A stretch of DNA of 64,000 bases, taken from Emmonsiellopsis sp. PD_33 (lineage: Eukaryota > Ascomycota > Eurotiomycetes > Onygenales > Ajellomycetaceae). The DNA lies in the NCBI GenBank assembly GCA_032988165.1, contig JANTQF010000034.1, positions 124,001 through 188,000 on the forward strand, given 5' to 3'. The position numbers and the translations under genes are program-made. Numbering within the stretch: the stretch's first letter is position 1; the number at the start of each line of letters is the position of its first letter. The notes below the pieces were generated by a model. The model was not told where the DNA came from, searched no databases, and saw nothing but the letters and a program-made list of their open reading frames with translations. This document shows positions 47,311 to 59,345 of this stretch, piece after piece.

Positions 47311-50300
47311 TTCTGGGGTACTTGCTAATTAATTGTAGAAAGCCTTATAGATTCTCAAATTAAAGGACCTACATGATCTGCTGAATCCTGTAAATGTGAG
47401 ATGATGATTAATGGAATTAGAGAAGAAAGTTAATAAGTTAAGAGAACATTTAAATGCAGTTGAAGAGGAATTACTAATATATTTAAATCTTATGAGAACT
47501 GACTGTATAGTGCTCATTTAAACTTTAGCTAATATGAGTACTTTCATGGTCTATGTTGGAGATCATTTCTCATGCTAATTACTAGAGGCCTCATGTGTGA
47601 AGGACCCTAAGTGGGTAAAACTTCTGAATAAAAAATGAATCCTCTTGCCTGCCTGAATTAAATTCTCCCTGCACTTTAGGGGATGGTTCTGTTGGATCTG
47701 AATGTGCAAGCTTGCTAATATTAAATATAATTTTATCTTAGAATTAGATTGATTTAAATGATTTAATCTAAACATTAATTAGATAATGTGCTGCATGAGA
47801 TTAACTAACAGAAAGAAAAAAATTCATGAAATTCTTCCTCATAATATATAATGTATGTTTGATGTTTCTTAGGTTGAAGATCTCAATCTCATGATATCCT
47901 ATCAGATATATTAAATAGATTGTAAAGGTCATGTAGAGATAATATTATATGTTATACAACAAAAGAATGAACCTGAAAAACTGCCTGCATTAATTAATTC
48001 TAGAGAGGAGAAATGTATGAAAGCTCTGCTATCTAAGTATAGTGATATCTTCTAAACTGCCTTGCTACTAAAGTTACTACCTGAATGAGAATTTATTCAT
48101 GAGATTGACATTAAGAACTTACAATTAATTAATATTAATGTGTATTCTCTTTTATAGATACATTTAGAGGAACAGCAACAGCAGATCAAAAAACTACTAA
48201 AATGAGGTCTTATATAATCTTCTTCAAGTCTGTGAGGGTTCTTAGTGCTTTTTGTAAAGAAACCTCATGGCAAATAGTATATATATATTGACTATTAGAT
48301 ACTCAACTTAGTCACAGAAAAGAATAGCTATCCCCTCCTGTGAATTCAACAGCAGCTTAACACTATAGGTAATACTAAATATCTTATGAAGATTGACCTT
48401 TTATCTGGCTTCTACTAAGTTTATGTGGGAGAGATATCTATTCTAAAGACCACCTTTAATACTCAATGAGATAAATTCAAGTGGACTGCATTACTGATGA
48501 GCCTCATAAATGCACCTACCACATTTCAGATGATGATGAATACTATCCTGTGAGAAAGAAATAGCTACTAATATCTGATATATCTAGATGACATTCTGGT
48601 TTTTTCTAACTTATATGAAGAGTATCTCAAACATGTTAAATATATTCTCTTGATGCTGAAGGCACATGAGCTCCATATAAAATCCTTAAAATGTTAATTT
48701 AAGATATAGGAAATGAAGTTTGTAAGTTACATTCTCAGAAGAGAGAAGATCAGGCCTTTACCTGAGAAAATTAAAGTAATTTTTCAATTAGCTGAGGCTG
48801 TAAAATGTTCATCATATCAGGTAGTTCTTAGACCTTATATTATACTATTATTACTTTATGAAGGGGTTTGTTACTCTGGCAGCCCCTCTGTCAGATCTAC
48901 TGAAGGAAATAAACAAGCTATTACATAAGAAAAAATTTCAATTAATAATTTGAAATGTGTCATGTGAGGAAGCCTTTATCAGGCTATATAAATATATGAT
49001 AATCTTACCTGTCCTTATACAGCTAAACTAGATAAAAGCTTTTATGATTGAGACTGATGCCTCTGAGTGGGCAATCAGATGCACTCTATTATAAGAAGGC
49101 CTAGATGGGAAACTCCACCTAGTTGTATATAATGAGTGGAAGCTCTTAGATGCAGAACTGAACTATTTAGTACATAAGAAAGAACTTCTTATGATATAGT
49201 ACACTCTATGCATATAATATTAATATATTAAAAATAATTAGCAGATAATAGTGATTATAGACCATAAAAGCCTCACATATCTTTATATTATGAAACATTT
49301 ATTAAAGTATCTTGCATGATAGGTATCTGAGTTCTAAGAATACAACATCCTCCTCAAATATCATAAGAGAATAGAAGTAATTATTCTCAATGCCATTAGT
49401 TATAGATCTAACTTTATAGGAAAGGGTCCTATGAACCTTGCACAGGGAGAGATTATTCTGAATGCCATAGAGGGTTTAGATAAAATAGAATGATATAAGA
49501 CTATACTCAGATGATTTAGTACAAATAAAAAATTAAAGGACTCAAAACTTGCACATGTCATTAAGAAGACATATGGTCTCATAAAGCTGAGAAAATTAGA
49601 GGATGATATTATATTATATTATAATCTTAATTACACTAAGACTTCTTATCTTAAGCTTTTATTCTATTAAAATTTAGTTATTTAATTACATTGTGGGTTT
49701 GAACATCTTGGGAGTCCCAGCCTGCTGAGTGTCTTGTAAATGTGTGCCTACTAACTGGGCATGAAGAATGATATCCAAGATTTTATGAAGTAGTATTTAA
49801 ACTACTAGATGATATGAGACTCTAAGTTAGAGCTGAAGTGTGAAGAAATGCAGTATCAGATTAGTAATATAATTCAGCCTTTTAAATATTAGAGGATTGA
49901 CCTTATTAGCATTTTTCCTTGTATGCTGAATGGAAACTACTGGATTATCATAACTATTAATTATGTGACTAGCTGGCCTCTGATGAAAGCTATTTCTAAT
50001 ATAATAGAGAAAATAGTTACCTAGTTTTTACATGAAGATATTTACACAAACTATAGCATACTATAAGAGATTTTGATGGATAATAGGGTAAATCTGGTGA
50101 GAGGGGATGTCAGATACTTCATGGTGTAACTACAGATAAAGCATTGCATGACAATGCCTTACTACCTGCATACTAATAGAAAGGTAGAGAGACTGAATGG
50201 GATTCTAGATCAGATGCTAACAAAATACCTTATAAGGAAGCTAATAAGGTTATAAGATGAATATCTTTTATAGATGCTTTTTATAATATAGATTCATTAA

Positions 50301-50990
50301 TACTCTATTATAAAGTACTTATTATTTTATCTTTTATATAGCTTATAACCCTGCATTCCAGAGGATACATCTGATTCAGTGGGGAAGGATCCAGCAATAG
50401 ATGATGCTGAGCTGAGGATAAAAGCTATTATAAATATACAGGCTCAGGTAAATGAGTTGCTACTTAATTATGCAATCTATTTGAAAAGGATTAGGAATTC
50501 TATTATGATAAAGAGCAGCATTAAGGAAGGATAATGGGTCCTTATCTGAAATGAAGGACCCAAAAAATTTCAGTCAAGATAGTTTAGATTATATCAGATG
50601 ATAAAAGCTTACCTACTTAACATATATATACTTGAGAAATTAGGAGGCCAAGTCCTATAACATCTCATTAATGGCTTGCAACTGATAGAGGCTGAAATAG
50701 ATAATTCTGAGGAATTATAATCATCCATGGTGATTTCATCTGCACTAAAGAAAAAGAGCATCATGATTGAGAAGCCCTTGAAGGTCAGAGAAATCATTGA
50801 TATGTACAAACTAGATAATATTACTTACTTGAAACTTTCAACTATCATATGAAAGGAATGAGAGGCCTTAGAAGCTGTGAGATGCCTATATAAACTAATA
50901 AGTAATGAAATGATAGTAGGCTATATGATTTTCAGATACTATCAGTACTAGAGGAGAGGCTGGAAAAAATAAAAAGAAAAATGTAATTAA
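47295..50990 (+). pseudogene. Pol of gypsy element G, decayed
   Basis: Collinear with E pol: RT near 48370-48690 (KIDLLSGFY, YLDDILVFSNLYEEYLKH), RNase H near 49020-49280 (AFMIETDASEWAI, DHKSLTYL), integrase near 49760-50200 (DNRVNLVRGDVRYF, NRKVERLNGIL), C-terminal tail to about 50990. Many stops; catalytic residues partly kept. Confidence 0.75.
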
Positions 50991-51529
50991 CTTGCATGTG
51001 GGTTGAATTATAGAAAATGAGATTTAAAGAGGGATTTAACTGTTTATATTAGTTTGTCTGTGAAATTAATGGAGAATGAATCTTCAGAAGTGTCAGTAGA
51101 TGTACTGAATCAAGCTGATGAAGCTTAAGAGAATATCTGAGAGTTAGGTAAGATTAACTTTTCAGAATTATTTACTGTAGTGATTTGAACTGATAGAGTT
51201 ATATGATAATATAATTATGTGAGATGAGAGATAGATGTATGAATGTATGTACTCTACTAAATCTAATCATTTTTATCATTATTTTATTCCTGTAATTTCC
51301 TTTATATGGGTGTGGTGTTCTTTTCAAATGGTTAGTAGAAGTTGCATGAGTTAGGAAGGGGAAACTGAAAAACATAGTCTTATATTTTTAGGCTGTGAGG
51401 CTGTAGAGGCTATTCCCCAGAAATCTAACTATATGTATGAAAAATAAATAAGGGTTTTAAAATCATAAGAAATTTTTTTCTTTTTTATTTTTTTAGCAAG
51501 AAGTGGGGCCATGTGAGCCTAAAGCTTGA

Positions 51530-53262
51530 GAACCTTAAGAATCTTATAATAATACTTAAGTGTATGAATAATATTCTCTGCCTTGATCAGAATATAGGTA
51601 ACCTTCTGTGTATTAATAATAGACAGACACTTAAATAGAATAATATACTTATTTTGTGAAGTCCCATGGGAGGGCATAATGATGGCAGGTGAGGAGATTA
51701 GAGGAGATAGTATGAAGGCCAGAAGAGTAGTAAACTTATAATGGAGCTCTGCAGGAGAACTCTATTCATTCATAGGAGAGTAGAGAATAAAGTGCAGGGC
51801 CAGAGGAGGAGAAGAGTATACTAAAATGATAAAAGTAGAAAAGTTTAAATTAGTAGTAACATTATCCTTTTTAATAATAAATATTATAGTTGAAGTCATA
51901 AAAACAGGTATTACAGCAGGCTGTGTGGATGTAGAAGCAGGAGTTTTAATCTTATATAACTCAGATAGAATCTTATAGTTATAAGGGTGATCTATATTAT
52001 GTTAGTGTGCATAATTGGGTTTTCTTAAGAAAAAGAACTCATAATATAGCTTGCAGTATTTTACTTGTGAGTTCCATAAGTAGCAAGCACAGGCAAAAGC
52101 CCCTACATGACTAAGTGGAGGAAAAATGCACAGCTTGAATGGGCTAAAACTCTTACTATAATATTTATATGGAATGTCTGCCTTCTTACTCTAATAATAT
52201 ATTAGAACTGTATTAGAGTTCAAGCTGCTATCATTAAATGATTTTTATTGTAGAATGAGATCCCATGTGAGGATTCATTATAGTGAGTATAGACACTGAG
52301 GCCTATATGACTTCCATAAAGAGTTTATGAAGAACTGGAGGTTAATGAAGAGGCCCTACTTTCCTATAAAATTAGTATGGAGAGAAATGATCTTTCACAT
52401 AGATTTTCTACTGATGTACATGTAATTCTGCAAACTAAATTTCTTATTAAATTTATAAAGCTCTTTCTTAAATAGTAGGGGATCAGTATGATTATAGAAG
52501 TTATAGTAGATCTATATAGCATATAGGTGATCTAAGAAGTAGGTAGTAGGATAGTGCACCCAGTGGTGCTAATAGTTAGAGTTAGGAGTGAGAGGTGAGG
52601 AGGAGCTCACATGAGAGAGTAAATAGAGCTTAGGCTACTTATTCATGAGATACTTTCTGATGAGGCTAAAGATCTCTATTGTGAGGTGAGAAACCACACA
52701 GACTGAGGCTAGAGAGAGAGTCTTATAAAATGCAGGAGGGGTAAGAGGGTAAGCTAAGTAAGAGTTAAAATATATGAGATTAATATTAAAGACTGTAAAA
52801 ATTTAGCAGCTTAAGAGAATAAGATCTAATGAGGACATAGTAAGCTATAATACTTCATAGAGAAGAAAAATAACTTATAAAAGCTAAGAAATGGCTAGTT
52901 CTTTTCATTATCAGACTCAGAGTTAAGGCTCTAACAATTAAAATCCACATCTTTAGCCAGTAACATGCAAATATTATCCAACTCCATCTCAAGGTATTAG
53001 GGAAGCTGGGTCTGAAGGTTACACAGGCTTTGAATGACAGCAGAGTTATCATACATGATGAAGAAGAGGTCAGAAACTATGTGAGCCTATTTCAGAATTT
53101 AGTAATAGAGAAGAGGCTTATTAATAAGATTAGAGTAGATGTTGGAGGCATCTGATGATATCTTAATTTTAAGGAAGATATTCAATGCAAGCTCTAAAGA
53201 TAATATATCTATACTAGAAAAATCATCTTCATTCACATGGATGGCATTTCATTGCAAGAGGC
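51530..53262 (-). pseudogene. Antisense accessory gene of gypsy element G, cut by the hAT insertion
   Basis: Reverse-complement counterpart of E 20877-22845, including the A/T-rich spacer near 51430-51530 and the C-terminal exon from 51540 upward. It is much more decayed than in E. The hAT transposon inserted at 53263; the remaining 5' part is beyond 58808. Confidence 0.5.
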
Positions 53263-53285
53263 TAGACTAGCCGCTGGGACCATGA
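53263..53285 (+). repeat. Left terminal inverted repeat of the hAT element
   Basis: TAGACTAGCCGCTGGGACCA, partner of 58786-58808 in inverse orientation. It contains one of the window's few CpG dinucleotides. Confidence 0.88.
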
Positions 53286-53739
53286 ATTTTCATGCATGTT
53301 TAGTTTGGTTTGGTTTGGTTTTAGTCCCATATGTGGAATAAAACATGACCCCAAGAATTTAGAACATATTTAATGACTTAATTATAAATTATATGTAGGT
53401 AAATGGACTAAATGAGTAGGTTTGAAGCATGAAAAATGACCTCTTTTAAGAAATAAAGCATGTAAAATGACTAAGGGAAGTGTGATAGAAACAGGACCAG
53501 GTATGACCAGAATTTCAGTACTAGTTTGGTCCCAGAATGATTATGTAATAAGGTAATAATATTTGGTAACACTCACAAGCAAAGAAGGCTCAAATCATTA
53601 ACATTGACTTGCAAGTATATCCTCCTCCTTGATTATGATCTCCTTGTAGGAACTATCTGTAATCTCCCTCTCCCTACCATGCTTCATAATTATCATCTTC
53701 TTGATTGTGTCCCCATGTAATTGACCTCAACAGTAGTGA

Positions 53740-55957
53740 TATATATCACAGCTTGAATTAAATTTCCATTCCATTCCCACATCAGCCAGGGGTATTGCCA
53801 GAACATCTCAAGCCATTTTTGCAACTATAGGGTAGATATGTGTGATCACAGCCTACACCTCAAGAATTCCCTTATCCTTAATGATGGTCACATCATCATG
53901 AAGATAGCAATCAAACTCAGTTGTGCAAGATGCTAGTCTAGCCTTCTTTCAACTGGCAATTAATGTATTAAGATTCTGTGCATACCTAGGGATTAGCATA
54001 ACTATACCTGTTTGCCTGATCCAGCATTACCAAAAAGTGTTACCTACCTGGAAATTATCATCCACCATATTCACATCATCAAGGGGTTTGACATCCAGAG
54101 GTTCATACTGGCAATAGTGCTTATTGTAGAATGACTTAGCAATATTAATGTATACCTGACACTCTTCCTTTATCCAGTCTTCATCAGAGTATGCATTTAA
54201 TTGGAGAGATGGATCCAGTACAGCTGTAATAGCATAGAAATCTGCAAATTACTGATCTGTCTTGCTGTAATAAATGGAGAGCTTTGCCTTTACTGCCTCA
54301 ATAGCTCTATATATAGCTTGATCCCATCCAGTAGCACCATAACTCTTTGCCAACCAAGTATCAAGGTGGTTAAATAGATAATTATACACCCACCATGCCC
54401 AGGCCAACATAGGTATTCATGTCCACAAAACCACCTTGATCATTATATAGAAGAGATAGAGTAAACCAATGACATATCATAACTGGGTCCATTCTAGTCC
54501 TGAAAGCTTTAAGGATTGAATCTTTTTCCTTCCAGAGTCATCCACCCAGTGATCAATTGAATTCTGAAGCTGAAGCACTCAAACTGCCATTTTATATGTT
54601 GAACTCCATTGGGTCTTAACATCCTATATCATCTTAAGGGGTGTAGTCAAGGTAGGGGTTATTATACATTGGGTTTTGAAGAATCATTGCTTCTGTTTCA
54701 GTGAGGTACTAATTGCAATGACAATATGGTGAATCTAATATACATCATGATTAGCATTTATTCTCTTCAAATAGAGTAGGAGTGTGACTAAATATCATTA
54801 CCTTATGAAGTGTTAAGAAGAATGTAACATTCTCATTCATATGAATATTCCTCTTATTAAATGAGCTGACTATCATGTCATGTTCTGCCTCAATGTGAAG
54901 TTCACTGACCAGTGCCTGCACTACCAGTTGAATAACATGAGTAATGCATGGGATATAGCCTTAATTCTCATCCCATTGATATCCAACCAATCTCTCCTTC
55001 AAGCTTCATATCATTGTTGAATTGTTTTTCACATTATCAGTAGTAATAGCAAGTAGATTTGATGAAATATCCCAGTGGTCATTTTGAATGATATTATGCA
55101 GAATTTCTGCCAGGTAGTCCCCAGTATGACTTCAGATTAAGGCCTCAAAACCAATCAGTTGCTCCTTGTACTCCCATTGATCATTGATGAAGTAGCAGAT
55201 AACCCCTAGAAATGCTAGATTATTTATACTTGTCCATGCATCTACAGCTAGGGATATTTTTCTCTGCTGCTTCAGCTCCAGGCCTAGATCTTCCATGTCC
55301 TTAGTATAGTGTTGATTGAGGTTGTCTCACAGACTCATTTAATAGGGGATTTCCATTGGAGGTTTTAGCATCTGCAGTAGAACTCAGAATTTGATGTTTT
55401 CAATCAATCAGAGTGGAAGATTCAGGGAGATACAGGCACAGAGTATTTATTTATGAAAGGCCTCAGGTGTGCAGGGTGGAAGGTCTGCAGCAATAGACTC
55501 TAGTCATGGTTGTTTCTTCATTATTTTCTAAAGGAATCATCTCATTAGCATTACCCAAAAGTGTTACCTAGGGGAGGAATAATATAGATCTCACCAGTCC
55601 TTCTAGGACATTGTCATTTCTTGATTTTTAATTCCAGCTGCATCTAACTGACTTGAGGTATTAAGTAATCCCATCAGGACCATGTCCACTCTATGATAGA
55701 TGAGTCTGAATGGCATCACAACACTTACAATAAAGAAATGACTGTCCAGTTTCTTTCTCAGCTACCTATTGAAAGGAATCCTATTGATCTGAGCATTGTC
55801 AATGGGAAGGTTTCCAGAGCTTTCACTTTATCAGGTTGGATATATAGTAATTTGTGGTGGACCATCAGGACTAGAATAGTAGGGCATGTGCATCTTCATA
55901 GATAATATATCTCTTCCCCTCAATAGTAATCTCAGGAAGTTTGATAGATTCAGCCAT
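53740..55957 (-). pseudogene. hAT-family transposase
   Basis: ATG at 55957 opens MAESIKLPEITIEGKRYIIY. A BED-type zinc finger lies near 55740-55680 (YCKCCDAIQTHLS, GHGPDG). The catalytic region follows: KISLAVDAWTSINNLAFLGV (near 55255; first Asp in DAW), EQLIGFEALI, LLAITTDNVKNNSTMI (near 55050) and YIPCITHVIQLVVQALV (near 54950). The C-terminal dimerisation domain near 53930-53770 reads EFDCYLHDDVTIIKDKGILE and AKMA-DVLAIPLADVG. Likely introns near 55569-55530 and 54050-54010 share sequence. Several TAG/TGA/TAA codons inactivate it. It would catalyse cut-and-paste movement of this element. Confidence 0.85.
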
Positions 55958-56432
55958 TTGAGATAATAGGGGAGGAAGTGGTATGGTAATAAGATAAGTA
56001 TGATAATTCAGAGTTATTCTGCTATGTGACTGGAAGAAGAAAACCCTAACCACACTAGTGCACATGAGGAGGCTGCCTATCTCAAATTCCTTCAATGAGG
56101 AGAATAGAAATAATTAATCCCAGATATTAATATAGAAATGACATTAATCTCATTAAATATAGCAGAAATATCATTATATTGTTACTGAAAAGCATTACCT
56201 TTGAAGCTTAGAGATTTATTTAATATAATAAAAGAATAAGATGCTGTTGATATATATATATATGAGATCTCATTGAAAGCATTAAGAAATATATATATAT
56301 TTTAATGAGTACTGCTGGTTTTCTACTGTAGCAATTCTAATTAGAAAATAGGGGTAATAAAATTTAATTCAACCAATCATATTGTCTTATCCTCCCCCCT
56401 ATCTCCACTCTACTATACTAAAAGAGAAAAAT

Positions 56433-57302
56433 TTAAAAAAACTCCTCCTCCTTCTCCTCATCCTCCTCCTCCTCCTCATCCTCCTCCTTCTTATCTTTCT
56501 CCTCATTCTTCTCCTCTCCCTCTTTCTCTATCTCTCCATTCTCAACAATTCACTCCTCCTCCTCCTCCTCATCCTTCTCCTCCTTCTCATCAGAGGTGAG
56601 GACAACCTCAAACTTATCCTCCAGCACCTCCTCTAGTAGAGGCAGCTCCTCATAATAGGCTAGATCAACCTGGGCATCAAAATCAGCTATCTTCTGATCA
56701 GCTGTATTGGTATCAATCTCAGCAGTAAGAAGATTAGCCTAGTCAGAGAGCAATGTAGCCTCTTCAATGTCCTAAATCATCATGCACATGCAGGAGGTGA
56801 AGAGGTCCTTAATCCTCTTTTCATTGCAAACCTACTAATTCATTCAATTAGATTAGAAGAGCATTACCAAAGAGTATGACTAGAACTCTTACCTACTTGG
56901 GCTTTTTAGCCTCATACTTCAGGATTCTCTCAACCTACTTCTAATAGCATTTCTTCCTAGCAGCCTTCTTCATGGCCTCCTCTCATTTCACCTTCATCTC
57001 ATATCATTTTTGAGAGTACTTCTGATCTCAACACTTCTACATCAGCTACTCTACTACCTTCTTCTCTAATTCCTCATGCCCAGTCTCATTGGCCTCATTC
57101 CTAGTATAGATTAGCTGAATTCATATACAAGCATTACTATAGATCATTATTATTTATTTTCCTCATACAGCTTCTTCAGTGTAACATAGCACACCTTGTG
57201 GTCAGTCTCACTCTATTTGAATGCTTTCTTCTCAGGCCCCTCAAGCTGGTGACAACACTCATGGGTCTTAGTTGTGCAGATCTTGGAGGCAGGCAAAGAC
57301 AT
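56433..57302 (-). pseudogene. Cargo gene in hAT: charged protein with long acidic tail
   Basis: ATG at 57302 (MSLPASKICTTKTHECCHQL) opens a frame with KKAFK, HKVCYVTLKKLYEEN, a probable intron near 57160-57100, a Lys/Glu/Arg-rich likely coiled coil (NEANETGHEELEKKVVE, EEAMKKAARKKC, VERILKYEAKK), another likely intron near 56904-56850 (GTAAGA...ATTAG), then DQKIADFDAQVDLAYYEEL and a C-terminal tail of about 50 residues almost wholly Glu, Asp and Lys (56590-56440), ending TTTTTTTAA. Suspect stops match CAG/CGA decay. I do not recognise a family. Acidic tails are common in histone chaperones, which is suggestive beside the H3-like gene but not proof. Confidence 0.55.
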
Positions 57303-57773
57303 GGCTGGTAGTAGTAGTAGGAGAGAGTAATAATTATAATAGTGAGATAGGGATATTAAAAGAGGAGAGATGGGATAGTGGTAGGAAAAGAAGAAAAGAA
57401 AGAGAAGAAGAGGAGAAAAAATAAAAAGGTAGGAGGAATTTCTCTAATCTAAAAGTAGGTTATTTACATTTAATGTATCTATATTTGATATTCTTTGTAT
57501 GGCATTGCCAGGCAATTCATATCAGGAATAGACCCAGGTGATGGTTACAGGTTGCTAGGGTAGCTGATTGGAGTTGGAATTTCAATAATATTTCTTTTTT
57601 TTTCCCTCCTCTTTCCCTCTCTCTTCTTCTTTTCTCTATCTATTCTATTCCTCCTCTTCCACCATCCCAATCAGCTGTGTCTCTATCTCCCCTGCCCTTT
57701 ATCCAAACATGTTGATACCCTCTCCCTCAATTTGAAAATACCAAAGTACATCCCCCTCCCCTGCTAAGTAGTG
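57303..57773. promoter_or_regulatory. Divergent intergenic region between the two hAT cargo genes
   Basis: Non-coding stretch between the starts of the two divergent genes, with pyrimidine-rich tracts (57590-57660) before the plus-strand gene, as in many fungal promoters. No specific operator is recognisable. The H3-like N-terminus may begin further upstream than chosen. Confidence 0.4.
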
Positions 57774-58340
57774 ATGAAAAATAGTGTACTCTGTCACAAA
57801 GTAGCCTATGAGGCATACATTGCTGAGTAGGAGGCCAAGTGGGATCAATACCATACTGAGCTTCTTAATGCCTTGAGAAACTACTAGGTCAAACACAATC
57901 TCAAGCCCTACTACTACTACAATAAGAATAGTAAGTTATGATCATGCTTTTTAGTAACACTCAGCAGCTCATTCAGATTAATAGAGTGGATTCAGGAGGT
58001 TTAGTTCTATTAGAAATCTGGGGAGCTCATTTTCATCAAGGCTGTAATGGCACATCTGATCCATAAGATTAATGATGAGAAGCATCACTTCCAGTGCTCT
58101 ACCCTCAACACCATCCAGTTGGTAGTAGAAACAGCTCTCACCACTCTTTTTAAGTATAAGTTAACTACTCTACTAAGTCTACTAAATATGTATACTGATT
58201 ATATTATGAATATAGGCAGAGTTAAAATGATGGTACATGGGAAGTGATTGACTCTCAGGGTTAAGGATATGTGATTGATGAGGGAGGTAGCAGATGCAAT
58301 TAGGTTAGAGTACTTTGAGCAGACTGCCCCCAAGGTTTAA
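57774..58340 (+). pseudogene. Cargo gene in hAT: histone H3-like (histone-fold) protein
   Basis: From ATG 57774 a frame gives an N-terminal extension (KVAYEAYIAE, KWDQYHTELLNALRNY) and then, from about 57979, a segment resembling the H3 core. E-V-x-F-Y-x-K-S-G-E-L-I-F-I corresponds to the alpha-N/alpha-1 region (EIRKYQKSTELLI in H3). AHLIHKIN and FQCSTLNTIQLVVETALTTLF correspond to alpha-2 ([21 protein letters not shown]). After a 66-nt intron (58154-58219, GTATAAG...GCAG), VHGK-LTLRVKDM-LMREV corresponds to loop 2/alpha-3 (IHAKRVTIMPKDIQLARRI). The gaps are TGA or TAG codons expected to be Arg or Gln. CENP-A-like or TAF-like histone folds are alternatives. The usual H3 tail is not visible. 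Confidence 0.6.
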
Positions 58341-58785
58341 GAGGATTTTTTAATGTTTTTGTGTGTTTTTAGTTTTTTAGTTTTTTTAGTTTAGGGTTGA
58401 GGCTGGGGCCTTCAGGCAATGAAAAGTAATAATATTTGATAACACTCACTGATGCAAATCTCCCAATTTGAAATTATTATATAGTGTGTGGCAGGGCTGC
58501 TACTGGCTTGGCACCATTAGTAACACACATGATTATGATTAGGTAATATTGTGGTATTCCTGGTCCCATTTGGTCCTATATATAGATAATGGGACCAAAT
58601 GGGACCAGAACTGAAAAGATAGATATATAATATAATTTATGAGTAAAATATTCCTTTATAACATGATTCTGAACTAATTTATCTATACTATAACATGATA
58701 TAGTATCTATATTAAAGTGATTTTACATAAAAAGAGACTAATATATTAAGTAAAATGATAAGGGTATACTTTAATCCTGGTCCCA
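58341..58785. other. hAT right subterminal region with perfect palindrome
   Basis: Non-coding. TGGTCCCATTTGGTCC (58561-58576) and its exact complement at 58592-58607 form a 16-bp stem with a 15-nt loop. A GTAATAATATTTGATAACAC block near 58426 has a near copy in direct orientation near 53550. Confidence 0.65.
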
Positions 58786-58808
58786 ACATGGTCTCAGCAG
58801 CCAGTCTA

Positions 58809-59171
58809 CAAGAGGCTGATGTCCTCTACAAGGTAGAAGTAAGTAAGTCTTGTGGGATGCTTACTAGATTGCCCTACTGAGGGAGACTTGGCTGCATAAT
58901 GTTTTCCACTGGTCATGTTAATTATATAGTAGAGAGGCTATGTGATGAGAAGAGAGAGCATTGAGATAGAACTTATATAAAGAGAGTAGGAGATCTACTT
59001 GTGCATGAGAGGTTATTTTTCTTGGGAGATAGAGCTGTGAGAGGTTTATTTTGTGTAAGGAGAGATAGTTGCCTAGTATTATGACTAAATTAAGTTAGTG
59101 TGATCAGTGAATTATGTGATTCTACCTTAAATGACTACCTTTAGGGTAAAGTTAAGTTTAATGGGAGAGGA
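58809..59171 (+). other. Tail of gypsy element G between hAT insertion and 3' LTR
   Basis: Corresponds to the segment of E next to its 3' LTR (complement of about 20644-21000), including the 5' part of the antisense gene. It ends in the purine tract GGGAGAGGA before the LTR. Confidence 0.55.
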
Positions 59172-59345
59172 TGTAGTTTTCAGAATCATATGATTAGCTC
59201 ATGTAATTATATATAGCTCTATTATGCTATTTAGTGCTATTATGTACTACATCTTTTTTCATACTACAGTCTTACCTATTTCATTGTATATAATTGCATA
59301 ATCTTTTTCATAGCTTTCATACAATTAGATACCTTCAGAATCACA
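59172..59345 (+). repeat. 3' LTR of gypsy element G
   Basis: 174 bp, TGTAGTTTTCAGAATC...CAGAATCACA, followed by the duplication GTAT. Confidence 0.9.

Larger units (their letters stand above)
53263..58808 (-). mobile_element. hAT DNA transposon carrying extra genes
   Basis: Perfect 8-bp duplication CAAGAGGC (53255-53262, 58809-58816), the size typical of hAT. The left end begins TAGACTAGCCGCTGGGACC; the complement of the right end begins TAGACTGGCTGCTGAGACC, matching at all but three positions. 5546 bp. Contents: hAT transposase (minus), an acidic-tail protein gene (minus) and a histone-H3-like gene (plus). GGGACC/GGTCCC motifs recur near both ends. Confidence 0.93.
37933..59345 (+). mobile_element. 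Gypsy element G (174-bp-LTR family), hosting D and a hAT transposon
   Basis: G inserted in gypsy K with a 4-bp duplication GTAT (37929-37932, 59346-59349). LTRs are 37933-38106 and 59172-59345, both 174 bp. Its own parts are 37933-39236, 46763-53262 and 58809-59345, about 8.3 kb once D and the hAT element are removed, close to E (8.5 kb). Gene order equals E in opposite orientation. Confidence 0.93.

Noticed and set aside
47329..47775. Minus-strand frames in the G pol region
   Set aside because: Antisense shadows of decayed protease/RT sequence in element G; stops in the sense strand are explained by C-to-T decay.
54028..54052. TTACC/GGTAA inverted motif as a transposon end
   Set aside because: It lies inside the transposase gene at a probable intron and has no flanking duplication.
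56382..56636. Leu-rich plus-strand frame
   Set aside because: It is the reverse strand of the Glu/Asp/Lys tail of the minus-strand cargo gene; CTC/CTT runs are the complement of GAG/AAG codons.
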